Assembly (NCBI GenBank): GCA_028723145.1 | Contig: JAQYFM010000113.1 | Span: 1-19,623, forward strand | Direction: 5' to 3' | DNA length: 19,623 nt | DNA from: Spirochaetales bacterium | GTDB taxonomy: Bacteria; Spirochaetota; Spirochaetia; Sphaerochaetales; Sphaerochaetaceae | Made by a program: the position numbers and the translations under genes | Part shown: piece after piece, positions 7,961-14,926 of the stretch | Numbering within the stretch: position 1 is the first letter of the stretch | How the letters are laid out: the number at the start of each line of letters is the position of its first letter | The notes under the pieces: generated by a model | Seen by the model: only the letters and a program-made list of their open reading frames with translations | Database searches by the model: none | What the model was told of the DNA's origin: nothing

Positions 7961-8060
7961 ATTAGGATACCCCCCTAATTCTGATAAATCAACAACAATA
8001 TACTAAAATATTAGTATGAAGAAAAACTTGGTTAACAAGTAAAATTTGCTAACATGTTAC
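7961..8060 (-). promoter_or_regulatory. Promoter and operator region of the TRAP operon
   Basis: Several symmetric elements lie upstream of dctP: ATTAGG/CCTAAT (7961-7966, 7974-7979), ATACTAA/TTAGTAT (8000-8006, 8011-8017), the imperfect palindrome CTTGGTTAACAAG (8027-8039) and the palindrome TAACATGTTA (8050-8059). A minus-strand promoter is plausible, with TTGTTA (near 8038-8033) as -35 and TACTAA (near 8016-8011) as -10. None of these sites matches the LacI-type operator of the ABC operon, so a different regulator probably acts here. Confidence 0.45.
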
Positions 8061-8474
8061 AAACAATAACTTACTCAAATTTTATTAGAATAATGCTTAT
8101 GAAACAGATTATTTTTTAGGGTAATAATACTATTAACTGCTTAAAAATAAATATACTAAGAGTCTAAATCAGACAGGGATATGAAAATAATCAGAATAAT
8201 AGCTACCGTATCAAAAGAGTAAAAAGATATGGGATTTACACCAATAGCATTCAGACCTTATAGACAACAAACTAAATGTAATGCTTATCATGAGTTACTT
8301 AATGGAGGTGAACAAAAATAGCTTGTTAATAACTACATTTTTATTTTGGAATATTTTGACATTTTTATATTGCAATTTACAAATTAAAGAAGTAAAAAAA
8401 CTCAAAAGCTAAAGGAAGATATAGAAGAAAATCTAGCTGTAGTAAAGACTATAATTCTTCAAAAAGAGTTGGAG
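8061..8474. other. Gene-free, decayed stretch
   Basis: No intact gene is visible. Plus-strand frames broken by stops look like degraded coding sequence. One near 8188-8262 reads NNQNNSYRIKRVKRYGIY and faintly suggests an IS3-type transposase helix region. Another at 8229-8321 starts MGFTPIAFRPYRQQT and ends in GGEQK. Neither can be named with confidence. Confidence 0.35.
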
Positions 8475-8560
8475 ATGAAGAATATACTCTGGATACTTTC
8501 CCTAATATTTATAATGAAGAGGTAGCATGACTATCCGGGTATTTTTTAACTTATTGTCTT
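8475..8560 (+). repeat. 86-base direct repeat, copy A (decayed gene 3' end)
   Basis: This aligns without gaps to 9758-9843 with nine mismatches by hand count. In the plus strand it encodes the end of a lost gene: DEEYTLDTFPNIYNEEVA then TGA at 8528-8530, followed by a conserved untranslated tail ending in TTTTTAACTTATTGTCTT. Copy B has the same C-terminus NIYNEEVA. The coding parts upstream of both copies are degenerate. Confidence 0.8.
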
Positions 8561-8593
8561 TACAAGTCTTTTTGCATAGCAAAAACATTGTTT

Positions 8594-8926
8594 TTAAATA
8601 AGATTATGCTTACTGGCTCTTTTCTGTGCTATCTCATAAACTTCCTCATCGGCGCGAACACCGACAACTACAATCAACATTGTGTTCTCTACTTTTACAA
8701 GCTGATAGACAACACAAAGTCCAGCTGAGCGAAGTTTAATTTTCATAAAACCTGCAAGATTGGTGCTACTATGATTGCCAAGTGGCTTGCCATACCCGTT
8801 TTCATAATCAGGCAACGGATTCTGCTGCACCTTTTTAATAGCCTTTTTTACAAGGTTTCGCTGGGTACTGTCCAGCTGTTTTAAATCCTTTTCAACTTCA
8901 GGTAAATATTTTACTTCCCTGTTCAT
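8594..8926 (-). CDS. RelE/ParE-superfamily mRNA interferase toxin
   Basis: 110 residues, the usual size. After the N-terminal helical part (EVEKDLKQLDSTQRNLVKKA), the beta core MKIKLRSAGLCVVYQLV and VVVGVRADEEVYEIAQKR match RelE. Lysines 62 and 64, R66, R91 and Y97 fall where E. coli RelE has K52, K54, R61, R81 and Y87. This pattern favours a ribosome-dependent ribonuclease over a gyrase-poisoning ParE. The start overlaps the antitoxin stop by four bases (ATGA), so the pair is translationally coupled with antitoxin first, the standard order. No mutation of the catalytic set is seen. The gene and its antitoxin are bracketed by 86-base direct repeats. Confidence 0.88.
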   Translation of the reverse strand: MNREVKYLPEVEKDLKQLDSTQRNLVKKAIKKVQQNPLPDYENGYGKPLGNHSSTNLAGFMKIKLRSAGLCVVYQLVKVENTMLIVVVGVRADEEVYEIAQKRASKHNLI

Positions 8927-9246
8927 TCAATCTCGACCTCTTCAAAGCCCTCAAGATCTTTTTCAGAAATTCCAAGTCTTCTGTTCATTTCCTCATCAGA
9001 TACCCAGGCAGCAGGGTCCGAATTAAGCATACGCTGATTGGCAATTGCCAATAGACGCATATCGTTTAACTCGTCTATGATTTTCAAATATTCATCTGGA
9101 GAAAGAAGGATGCATTCAGCTGCGTTATTTTTCATGACTACCTTTGCACCACTCTTCTTAACATCTTCAAAAATCTTGCCTGCATAGCCACGGTTAAACT
9201 GTGTTATTGGCACAGTGTTGGTAATTGCACTGATTACATTTGCCAT
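8923..9246 (-). CDS. Phd/YefM-family antitoxin
   Basis: 107 residues. The N-terminal part, ITQFNRGYAGKIFEDVKKSGAKVVMKNNAAECILLSPDEYLKI, has the Phd/YefM fold signature: an N-terminal polar helix, then a beta turn in which a small hydrophobic core ends in LSPxEY. The acidic C-terminus (GISEKDLEGFEEVEIE) would wrap and inhibit the toxin. Antitoxins of this type bind DNA as dimers and repress the shared promoter; a palindrome lies about 60-80 bases upstream. The ribosome site GAGGAG (9258-9253) precedes the ATG by six bases. Together with the RelE-like gene it forms a complete type II toxin-antitoxin pair. Confidence 0.88.
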   Translation of the reverse strand: MANVISAITNTVPITQFNRGYAGKIFEDVKKSGAKVVMKNNAAECILLSPDEYLKIIDELNDMRLLAIANQRMLNSDPAAWVSDEEMNRRLGISEKDLEGFEEVEIE

Positions 9247-9262
9247 AATTGTCAGCTCCTCT

Positions 9263-9327
9263 ATTTATAAAAAACATACCATATGTAGTTATATATATCA
9301 ATAATTCTATCGATATATTCATCGATA
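9263..9327 (-). promoter_or_regulatory. Promoter and palindromic operator of the RelE/YefM-type pair
   Basis: A perfect inverted repeat TATCGAT/ATCGATA lies at 9308-9314 and 9321-9327. Nearer the gene is an AT-rich minus-strand promoter region with TATAAA at about 9268-9263 and the imperfect palindrome CATACCATATGTAG around 9277-9290. Autoregulation by the antitoxin-toxin complex is the likely use. Confidence 0.45.
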
Positions 9328-9757
9328 ATACTAGTAGAGGCAAGGAACCAAATTCATCTCAACAGCACATTCACCTTTTTCTGGATTGCTGTATAGTCAT
9401 ACCCGATACTGCTAGACGATTCTCCCTTTCCTGGCCATAGCCCCCCCTTGCCAGTGCTAGAGTCAGTTAAAATGGAACGAAAAGAAAAACCATACTATAG
9501 AACTGTCACTTTAAAAACAGAACTTGTAGAGATTTTGTAAACAAAATTTTGCTGTCCACGGTAACTAACTCCTCGAATAGCAATACATATATCCATAATT
9601 CTGTCTAAGGCACAATTAGCAACAGATGTATTAAAGAATAAAGTTCTATTACTAGAAAATTAGTAGAACCAATATCTTCTACCAAGTATTTGAAATAAAA
9701 GATTAGATTCACTTTTAAATAAAGAATCACAATATCAAAGTTCATAAATGATAAAGC
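9328..9757. other. Gene-free, decayed stretch between accessory modules
   Basis: No intact gene is visible. A 22-codon frame at 9472-9540 (MERKEKPYYRTVTLKTELVE) looks like a truncated N-terminus. It continues in the same frame, through several stops, into the coding tail of the 86-base repeat at 9758. This suggests one decayed gene spanning about 9472-9813. Confidence 0.35.
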
Positions 9758-9843
9758 ATGAAGTATATGCAGAGGTTACTTTCCATAATATTTATAATGA
9801 AGAGGTAGCATAACTATCCGGATATTTTTTAACTTATTGTCTT
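9758..9843 (+). repeat. 86-base direct repeat, copy B (decayed gene 3' end)
   Basis: Second copy of 8475-8560, about 90 percent identical and in the same orientation. Its coding tail reads EVYAEVTFHNIYNEEVA and ends in TAA (9811-9813). The final 18 bases and the following G also occur in inverse orientation at 11751-11769, on the far side of the AAA ATPase gene. Confidence 0.8.
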
Positions 9844-9865
9844 GTCAGGTTTCTTAGCTTTATTT

Positions 9866-9938
9866 TATACCAACTATATAACCCCTATTATTTACTATTA
9901 TATACCAAGGGGTTATAATGGGGTTATATAAAAGGAGG
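9866..9938 (+). promoter_or_regulatory. Promoter, triple operator and ribosome site of the AAA ATPase gene
   Basis: TATATAACCCC (9875-9885) is the perfect inverse of GGGGTTATATA (9920-9930). A third copy, GGGGTTATA (9909-9917), sits between, and TATACCAA occurs at 9866 and 9901. The -10 box TATAAT (9914-9919) is inside the middle copy, with TTTACT (9891-9896) 17 bases upstream as -35. The leader is only about 20 bases and carries AAAGGAGG (9931-9938), eight bases from a TTG start. Binding at these repeats would block transcription, so tight self-repression is likely. Confidence 0.65.
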
Positions 9939-9946
9939 TATTCATC

Positions 9947-11728
9947 TTGGATAATTTGCAGGAAAAAATCGCACAGCTGGAAAAAGAGATAGAGAAACTT
10001 CCACATGGTTATATATCACGAAAAACAATTAACGGAAAAATACGTCAATATCACCAGTGGACAGAAAATGGTAAAAAGAAAAGTAAATACCTTAATAATG
10101 ATGATGCCACTATAATGGCTGAGCTAATTGAAAAGCGTAGAGAATTACAGCAGGAACTTAAAGAAACAAAGGCATTGCTTCCTAAATCATCTATTTCTCC
10201 AGTTTTTCAGACTGATGTATTAACAGGCGATACCTTGAAAAGGTTTGCACTTCGTTCAGCAAATTTGAAAAGCCGTTCTTGTCTTCAGAAATTACAAACT
10301 TTTTTAAACGGTGATACTGACAGCAGAGTTCTCATTTTATATGGGCTGAGAAGGACTGGAAAAACCACTCTTATTCAACAGTCAATACTAAGTATGAATA
10401 CAAAGCAATTTAACAAAGCTGCCTTCATTCAGGTAAAACAGAAAGATACTCTATACACTGTAAATCAGGATTTGAAGAATTTACTTAATCAAGGATTCAG
10501 CTATGTTTTTATAGATGAAGTAACACTAATGGAAGATTTCATTGAAGGAGCCGCACTATTTTCAGATATTTATGCAGCCTGTGGTATGAAAATAGTTCTA
10601 TCAGGAACTGATTCACTGGGATTCTTATTTTCAGCAGATGAACAGCTTTATGATCGCTGCGAAATGTTACACACAACATTTATTCCATACCGAGAATTTG
10701 AGAGTGTTTTGGGTATTCATGGTATTGATGAATATATTCGCTATGGTGGCACTATGAGCCTGGGAGGAGTTCATTACAATGAACATTCTACTTTTTCCAG
10801 TAAGAAAAGTACGGATGAATATGTTGACAGTGCAATTGCAAAAAATATTCAGCATTCACTGAAATATTACCAGGATGCAGGACATTTTAGACACCTGCAA
10901 AGCCTGTATGACAAAAATGAACTCACCAGTGCTATCAATCGCATTGTAGAGGATATCAACCATAGATTTACGATTGATGTCCTGGTACGCGATTTTATTT
11001 CTCATGATCTTGGATTATCTGCTAGAAACCTTCGCAAAGATTCAAATCAGCCTACTGATGTCCTTGATAACATTGATAAGGACAAATTAACTGCCAATCT
11101 TAAAAAAGCATTAGAAATTCTGAATAAAAATGAACAGAATGTGAAAATTGAAGAAGCTCATAAAATAGAAATAAAGGAATACCTTGACTTATTGGATTTG
11201 ACAGTAGATATACCAGTCGAAACGCTACCAGTTGTAAATGAAAAAATTTATTTAACAGTTATTTCTCAACCTGGTTTACGCTATGCACAGGCAAACGCTC
11301 TTATTACACAGCTTATGAAAGACGCCATCTTCCAAAATATTTCTGGTATAGAAAGAAAACGAATCATAGATAGAATACTAGATGATATCAAAGGCAGAAT
11401 GATGGAGGAAATTGTACTACTTGAAACAAAAAAAGCTTACCCTAAGAAAGAAGTATTCAAGCTAACCTTTGCTGTGGGTGAATTTGATATGGTAATCTTT
11501 GATCCAGAACAAGTAAGTTGCGAAATCTTCGAGATCAAACATAGTTCTGTTGCAGTGCCTCAGCAATACAGGCATTTGATAGATTGGCAGAAATGCAAAG
11601 ATACCGAGTTTCGCTATGGTACAATTACCAGTAAATACGTAATCTATCGGGGAAAGAGCAAAATAGATGGAGAAGTAAAATATCTTAATGTAGAAGAATA
11701 CCTTAATGGTTTGGGTAAGGACAGATAA
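9947..11728 (+). CDS. AAA ATPase with N-terminal coiled/DNA-binding-like domain and C-terminal nuclease-like fold
   Basis: 593 residues from a TTG start set by AAAGGAGG. Residues 1-80 are charged and helical around a short beta segment (KLPHGYISRKTINGK... then QWTENGKKKSKYL), a small domain also found alone or joined to other proteins. The ATPase domain has Walker A GLRRTGKTT (near 137-145), Walker B YVFIDEVTL and a sensor-like VLSGTDSLGF. This is the arrangement of bacterial 'ATP-binding, DUF4143-type' proteins. The C-terminus has FAVGEFDMVIFD followed about a dozen residues later by CEIFEIKHS, a D...ExK pattern of a PD-(D/E)xK-like fold. Function is unknown for the family; association with mobile regions and defence or addiction roles is suspected. 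It is monocistronic, flanked by inverted 19-base repeats. The TTG start suggests low expression. Confidence 0.75.
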   Translation: MDNLQEKIAQLEKEIEKLPHGYISRKTINGKIRQYHQWTENGKKKSKYLNNDDATIMAELIEKRRELQQELKETKALLPKSSISPVFQTDVLTGDTLKRFALRSANLKSRSCLQKLQTFLNGDTDSRVLILYGLRRTGKTTLIQQSILSMNTKQFNKAAFIQVKQKDTLYTVNQDLKNLLNQGFSYVFIDEVTLMEDFIEGAALFSDIYAACGMKIVLSGTDSLGFLFSADEQLYDRCEMLHTTFIPYREFESVLGIHGIDEYIRYGGTMSLGGVHYNEHSTFSSKKSTDEYVDSAIAKNIQHSLKYYQDAGHFRHLQSLYDKNELTSAINRIVEDINHRFTIDVLVRDFISHDLGLSARNLRKDSNQPTDVLDNIDKDKLTANLKKALEILNKNEQNVKIEEAHKIEIKEYLDLLDLTVDIPVETLPVVNEKIYLTVISQPGLRYAQANALITQLMKDAIFQNISGIERKRIIDRILDDIKGRMMEEIVLLETKKAYPKKEVFKLTFAVGEFDMVIFDPEQVSCEIFEIKHSSVAVPQQYRHLIDWQKCKDTEFRYGTITSKYVIYRGKSKIDGEVKYLNVEEYLNGLGKDR

Positions 11729-11750
11729 AGCCTTATGCTAAGAGACATGT

Positions 11751-11769
11751 CAAGACAATAAGTTAAAAA
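11751..11769 (-). repeat. Inverted copy of the repeat tail (copy C)
   Basis: The minus strand reads TTTTTAACTTATTGTCTTG, identical to 9826-9844 and, over 18 bases, to 8543-8560. Weaker similarity continues for about 20 bases beyond (CTTAGCATAAG against CTTTTTGCATAGC in copy A). It lies between the convergent AAA ATPase and LacI genes, where no obvious T-tailed terminator is seen. Confidence 0.7.
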
Positions 11770-11807
11770 CTTTCAAAAGCTTATGATATTTTGGTTTATA
11801 TAAAAAA

Positions 11808-12821
11808 TTAATTAATATTCTTTACTGATTCACCAATAAAAAATTCACTATCAATCTCAATAATACTTCTTTTTCCCATCAATTTTCTATTATTTATTAA
11901 CTCTATTATTTTTTCAGAACAAGCTTTTCCAATTGTTTTATGGTTTTGAATAATACAAGTAATTGGAGATAAAAAAAGAGTTTTATATTCTTCTAATCCA
12001 AAACCTGTAATTGAAATACTTTTTGGTATTTCCATTCCTCTTTCATGAGCAGTCATAATAAAGTTTTTAATTTGTTTTCCATTTGTTGTAATAACCAACG
12101 ATACTTCATCAATATGATTAAGAATATCATTGCTGACTTCTCTTATTTTGTCTTGTTGAGTTACATCGCTATAATAAAAGCGAGGACAATGCTCTATATT
12201 GTGCTCATCTAAAACTTTTAAAAACTCTTCAAATCTTTCATTTGATACATATTCTTCAGGACCTTTTATGTATGCAATTTTTCTATGACCTTGACTAATT
12301 GCATATTCAACAATTTTTCTCACACATTCTCTACCTTTCTCAAGGATATATGGCATGTTAGGCATATCAACAAGATAACGGTCAAATAGAACAACTGGAA
12401 TACCTTGTCCTTCAATAGTTTTTATTTGCTCAGAATTATGCCCACATGATGCCAGCAAAATACCATCAACTCTTTGGCGTATCAAATTTTGAAGAAGTAT
12501 TGATTCCTTTTTTGAATCAAAACCACTATTTGCCATAATCACACTATATCCATAATTATAAAGAACTCTTTCAATCTCGCGCATAATGTACGAGTAAACA
12601 ACCATATCAGGGATAATAATGCCTATAACATTTGTTTTATTATGTTTTAAACTCCGTGCATTTTCATTTGGAACATATTTCAAGGATTCTATAGCATTTT
12701 GAATAGATGAAGTAATATTTTCAGGAAATGTTCTACTATTATTTAAATACCTTGATACTGTTGCTGTTGATACCCCTGCTTTACTTGCAACATCTTTAAT
12801 AGTCACACTATTTCCTTTCAT
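11808..12821 (-). CDS. LacI-family transcriptional repressor
   Basis: 337 residues, typical for the family. Residues 6-28 (VTIKDVASKAGVSTATVSRYLNN) form the LacI helix-turn-helix, followed by the hinge helix region (PNENARSLKHNKTNVIGIIIPD). The remainder is the periplasmic-binding-like effector domain, with FDRYLVDMPN and ITGFGLEEYKTLFLSPITCI at the usual places. The gene is divergent from the ABC/transketolase operon. A perfect LacI-type palindrome lies 105 bases upstream of its start, over that operon's promoter, so local repression relieved by a sugar-like ligand is the likely role. The recognition helix VSTATVSR fits operators with a central CG, as found. Whether it also controls the TRAP operon is doubtful, because no similar site is seen there. 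Confidence 0.9.
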   Translation of the reverse strand: MKGNSVTIKDVASKAGVSTATVSRYLNNSRTFPENITSSIQNAIESLKYVPNENARSLKHNKTNVIGIIIPDMVVYSYIMREIERVLYNYGYSVIMANSGFDSKKESILLQNLIRQRVDGILLASCGHNSEQIKTIEGQGIPVVLFDRYLVDMPNMPYILEKGRECVRKIVEYAISQGHRKIAYIKGPEEYVSNERFEEFLKVLDEHNIEHCPRFYYSDVTQQDKIREVSNDILNHIDEVSLVITTNGKQIKNFIMTAHERGMEIPKSISITGFGLEEYKTLFLSPITCIIQNHKTIGKACSEKIIELINNRKLMGKRSIIEIDSEFFIGESVKNIN

Positions 12822-12889
12822 AGTCCCCTGCTCCTGAATTTAATAATTTTAATATTAACTCTTCTTTTAGTTTTTCACAAATTTTTTGA

Positions 12890-12941
12890 TTGACATGTGA
12901 TTTATACATGTTATTCTATAGTAGATGGAAAACGTTTTCCA
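12890..12941 (+). promoter_or_regulatory. Promoter with LacI-type operator for the ABC/transketolase operon
   Basis: TTGACA (12890-12895), a 16-base spacer and TATTCT (12912-12917) preceded by an extended TG (12909-12910) make a strong promoter. The start would fall near 12924. Immediately downstream, 12926-12941 is a perfect 16-base palindrome TGGAAAACGTTTTCCA with the central CG typical of LacI-family operators. A repressor bound there would sit on the transcription start. Confidence 0.85.
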
Positions 12942-12975
12942 GTAAAAATTTTACCATCATAAAAAGGAGTGTAAA

Positions 12976-14019
12976 ATGAAAAAAATCTTTACAGTAGCTG
13001 TTGTAATTCTTCTTGCAATCACAACAGTATTTGCAAACGGAGCAAAAGAAGAAACTTCTTCTCTTGATCTTATTCGTGTTAGCCATCACCCATATATTCA
13101 TGGACTACCAACCACAGTAGCTATTGACAATGGTATTTATGAAGCAAACGGATTAAAGCCAGAAGTAACAATGTATGGTGGTGGTGCTGCTCAGAATGAA
13201 GCAATTGCTTCTGATGCATGGGATGTTGGAACAACAGGCCTTGCTGGTGCAGTAGTTGGCTGTATTGGATACGATATGAAAGTAATTGGTGCAACAGTAT
13301 ATGATGGTAAGACAATTGATATTTGGGTAAGACCAGATAGCGATCTTGCAAAAACAAAAGGCCAGATTAGTGACCATCCAGAAGTTTATGGAACTGCAGA
13401 CACATGGAAAGGAAAGAAAATCATTTGCCAAGGTGTTTCAAACTGTTCATTGGTTCTTGCTAAAACTCTATCTCTTTTCGGACTCACAACAAAAGATGTT
13501 GAAGTTATTGATATGACAGTAGCACAAGCATATCCTGCATTCCGTGCTGGTGAAGCAGATGCTGTAGCCCTTTGGGCACCATTTGGTTATCTTGCAGCAG
13601 ATCAAGGTTGGGTAAAGGTATCTTCAGCAGAAGCTGTTGGTGTCGATTTCTACAATTTAATTATTGCAACAGATAAGGCTGTAAAAGAAAAACCAGAATT
13701 AGTAAAGAGATGGTTAAAGACTTATACAGAAGGTGTTGAAGTTATTAGAGCAAATCAAGATAAAGCACCAGAGTGGTTATATGAATTCTCAATGGATGAA
13801 GGTATTACAACAAATGTAAATGACTGTAAAAAAGAAATTGCTCTCAGACCATTCCCAACCGTTGAGCAACAGAAAGATTTAATGAATAATGGTGGCCTTC
13901 TTAACATGTTCCTCAACTTTGCACAATACATGCTTGAACAGGGTAATATTACCCAAGAAAGCTATGATAAGCTTGCAACAGGATCTTTCCTTGACCCACA
14001 GTTTATCAACGCACTTTAA
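12976..14019 (+). CDS. ABC transporter substrate-binding protein, NitT/TauT (SsuA/NMT1-like) type
   Basis: 347 residues. Residues 1-20 are a signal peptide (MKKIFTVAVVILLAITTVFA), then NGAKEE without a cysteine. The mature part reads as a type II periplasmic binding protein of the SsuA/NMT1 group: VAIDNGIYEANGLKPEVTMYGGG..., with IASDAWDVGTTGLAGAVVG and later AYPAFRAGEADAVALWAPF. These are the segments that normally set the ligand pocket. A loop near 115-130 (TKGQISDHPEVYG) is longer than in SsuA. Family members bind sulfonates, nitrate or thiamine-precursor pyrimidines. The start has an AAGGAG site (12963-12968). It is the first gene of the LacI-controlled operon and probably delivers the substrate used by the transketolase or a precursor of it. 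Confidence 0.88.
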   Translation: MKKIFTVAVVILLAITTVFANGAKEETSSLDLIRVSHHPYIHGLPTTVAIDNGIYEANGLKPEVTMYGGGAAQNEAIASDAWDVGTTGLAGAVVGCIGYDMKVIGATVYDGKTIDIWVRPDSDLAKTKGQISDHPEVYGTADTWKGKKIICQGVSNCSLVLAKTLSLFGLTTKDVEVIDMTVAQAYPAFRAGEADAVALWAPFGYLAADQGWVKVSSAEAVGVDFYNLIIATDKAVKEKPELVKRWLKTYTEGVEVIRANQDKAPEWLYEFSMDEGITTNVNDCKKEIALRPFPTVEQQKDLMNNGGLLNMFLNFAQYMLEQGNITQESYDKLATGSFLDPQFINAL

Positions 14020-14046
14020 TAATCTTCAGTATTTAATGAAATTTTA

Positions 14047-14074
14047 GGGCTGCGGGGGTATAACCTTGCAGCCC
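14047..14074 (+). promoter_or_regulatory. Intercistronic hairpin after the binding-protein gene
   Basis: GGGCTGC (14047-14053) pairs perfectly with GCAGCCC (14068-14074), and four inner bases can extend the stem through G-U and G-C pairs. No T-run follows and the next ribosome site is only seven bases away. It probably stabilises the binding-protein message or limits read-through, giving excess binding protein over membrane parts. Confidence 0.75.
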
Positions 14075-14095
14075 AAACTATAGGAGTTATTTCAA

Positions 14096-14926
14096 GTGGC
14101 TGAAGAAATAAAAAAACTTTCCTCCATTGAAGTGGAAAATAGAAATAAGAAGAAAGAATTTAGAAATCTTTTCTTTATTGCATTGGCAGGTTTAGTTTGT
14201 TTTTTTGGAATTTGGGAGTTGATTGTTCGATTAGGACTTATAGAGTTGAGGTATCTTAATCCACCATCAATGGTAGTAAGTACATTTTTCAGAAAGCTAG
14301 TTGATCCTACGCCAGAAGGCTCAACAATACCACAACACTTTTGGGCAAGTTTCCGTCTTGCGCTATGCGGATTTATTATCGCTGTAATTATTGGCATTCC
14401 ACTCGGATGGATAATGGGTTATTATAAAACAGCTAATAGATTGATTAGACCATTATTTGAGATAATGAGACCTATCCCACCTATTGCGTGGATTCCAATA
14501 TCAATTCTCTGGCTCGGAATAGGATATAAAGCAAAAGCATTTATAATTTTTGTTTCAGCTTTTGTTCCATGCGTTATAAATGCATACACAGGTATGACAA
14601 TGACAAGCCAAACACTAATTGATGTTTCAAAAACTTGTGGTGCATCAAAATGGCAAGTTTTTAAAACAGTATGTATTCCTTCCTCTCTACCTATGGTATT
14701 TACAAGCTTAAAAATTTCACTTGGAAATGCATGGTCAGCACTTGTTGCAGCTGAAATGCTTGCTGCCACAAGAGGTTTAGGGTACATGATTCAACAAGGA
14801 AGAAACTTTGTTCGCTCAGATATTATTATCTGTGGAATGTTAGTAATAGGAATATCAGGGGCTCTTATGTCAGCAGGATTATCTTTCATTGAGAAAAAAG
14901 CAACACCTTGGAGGACACAGAAATGA
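14096..14926 (+). CDS. ABC transporter permease, SsuC/TauC type (first)
   Basis: 276 residues from a GTG start, with AGGAG at 14082-14086 nine bases before it. Six or so membrane segments follow a charged N-terminus; the first is NLFFIALAGLVCFFGIWELI. The conserved MRPIPPIAWIPISILWLGIG segment is typical of SsuC/TauC. The cytoplasmic EAA loop, DVSKTCGASKWQVFKTVCIP followed by SSLP, keeps the conserved glycine and the terminal proline that contact the ATPase. It overlaps the second permease by four bases (ATGA). With its paralogue it forms a heterodimeric channel. Confidence 0.9.
   Translation: MAEEIKKLSSIEVENRNKKKEFRNLFFIALAGLVCFFGIWELIVRLGLIELRYLNPPSMVVSTFFRKLVDPTPEGSTIPQHFWASFRLALCGFIIAVIIGIPLGWIMGYYKTANRLIRPLFEIMRPIPPIAWIPISILWLGIGYKAKAFIIFVSAFVPCVINAYTGMTMTSQTLIDVSKTCGASKWQVFKTVCIPSSLPMVFTSLKISLGNAWSALVAAEMLAATRGLGYMIQQGRNFVRSDIIICGMLVIGISGALMSAGLSFIEKKATPWRTQK

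Noticed and set aside
8569..8585. TTTTTGC-ATA-GCAAAAA hairpin downstream of the RelE-type gene
   Set aside because: Mostly A-T pairs with a three-base loop and no T-run on the minus strand; not convincing as a terminator.
12842..12975. Possible thiamine-diphosphate riboswitch before the ABC/transketolase operon
   Set aside because: Considered because of the NMT1-like binding protein and ThDP enzyme, but the leader after the start site is only about 50 bases and shows no conserved CUGAGA-type element.
13121..13431. Minus-strand frames of 78 and 92 codons rich in His, Leu and Cys
   Set aside because: They are shadows of the substrate-binding protein gene, with low-complexity composition and no ribosome sites.
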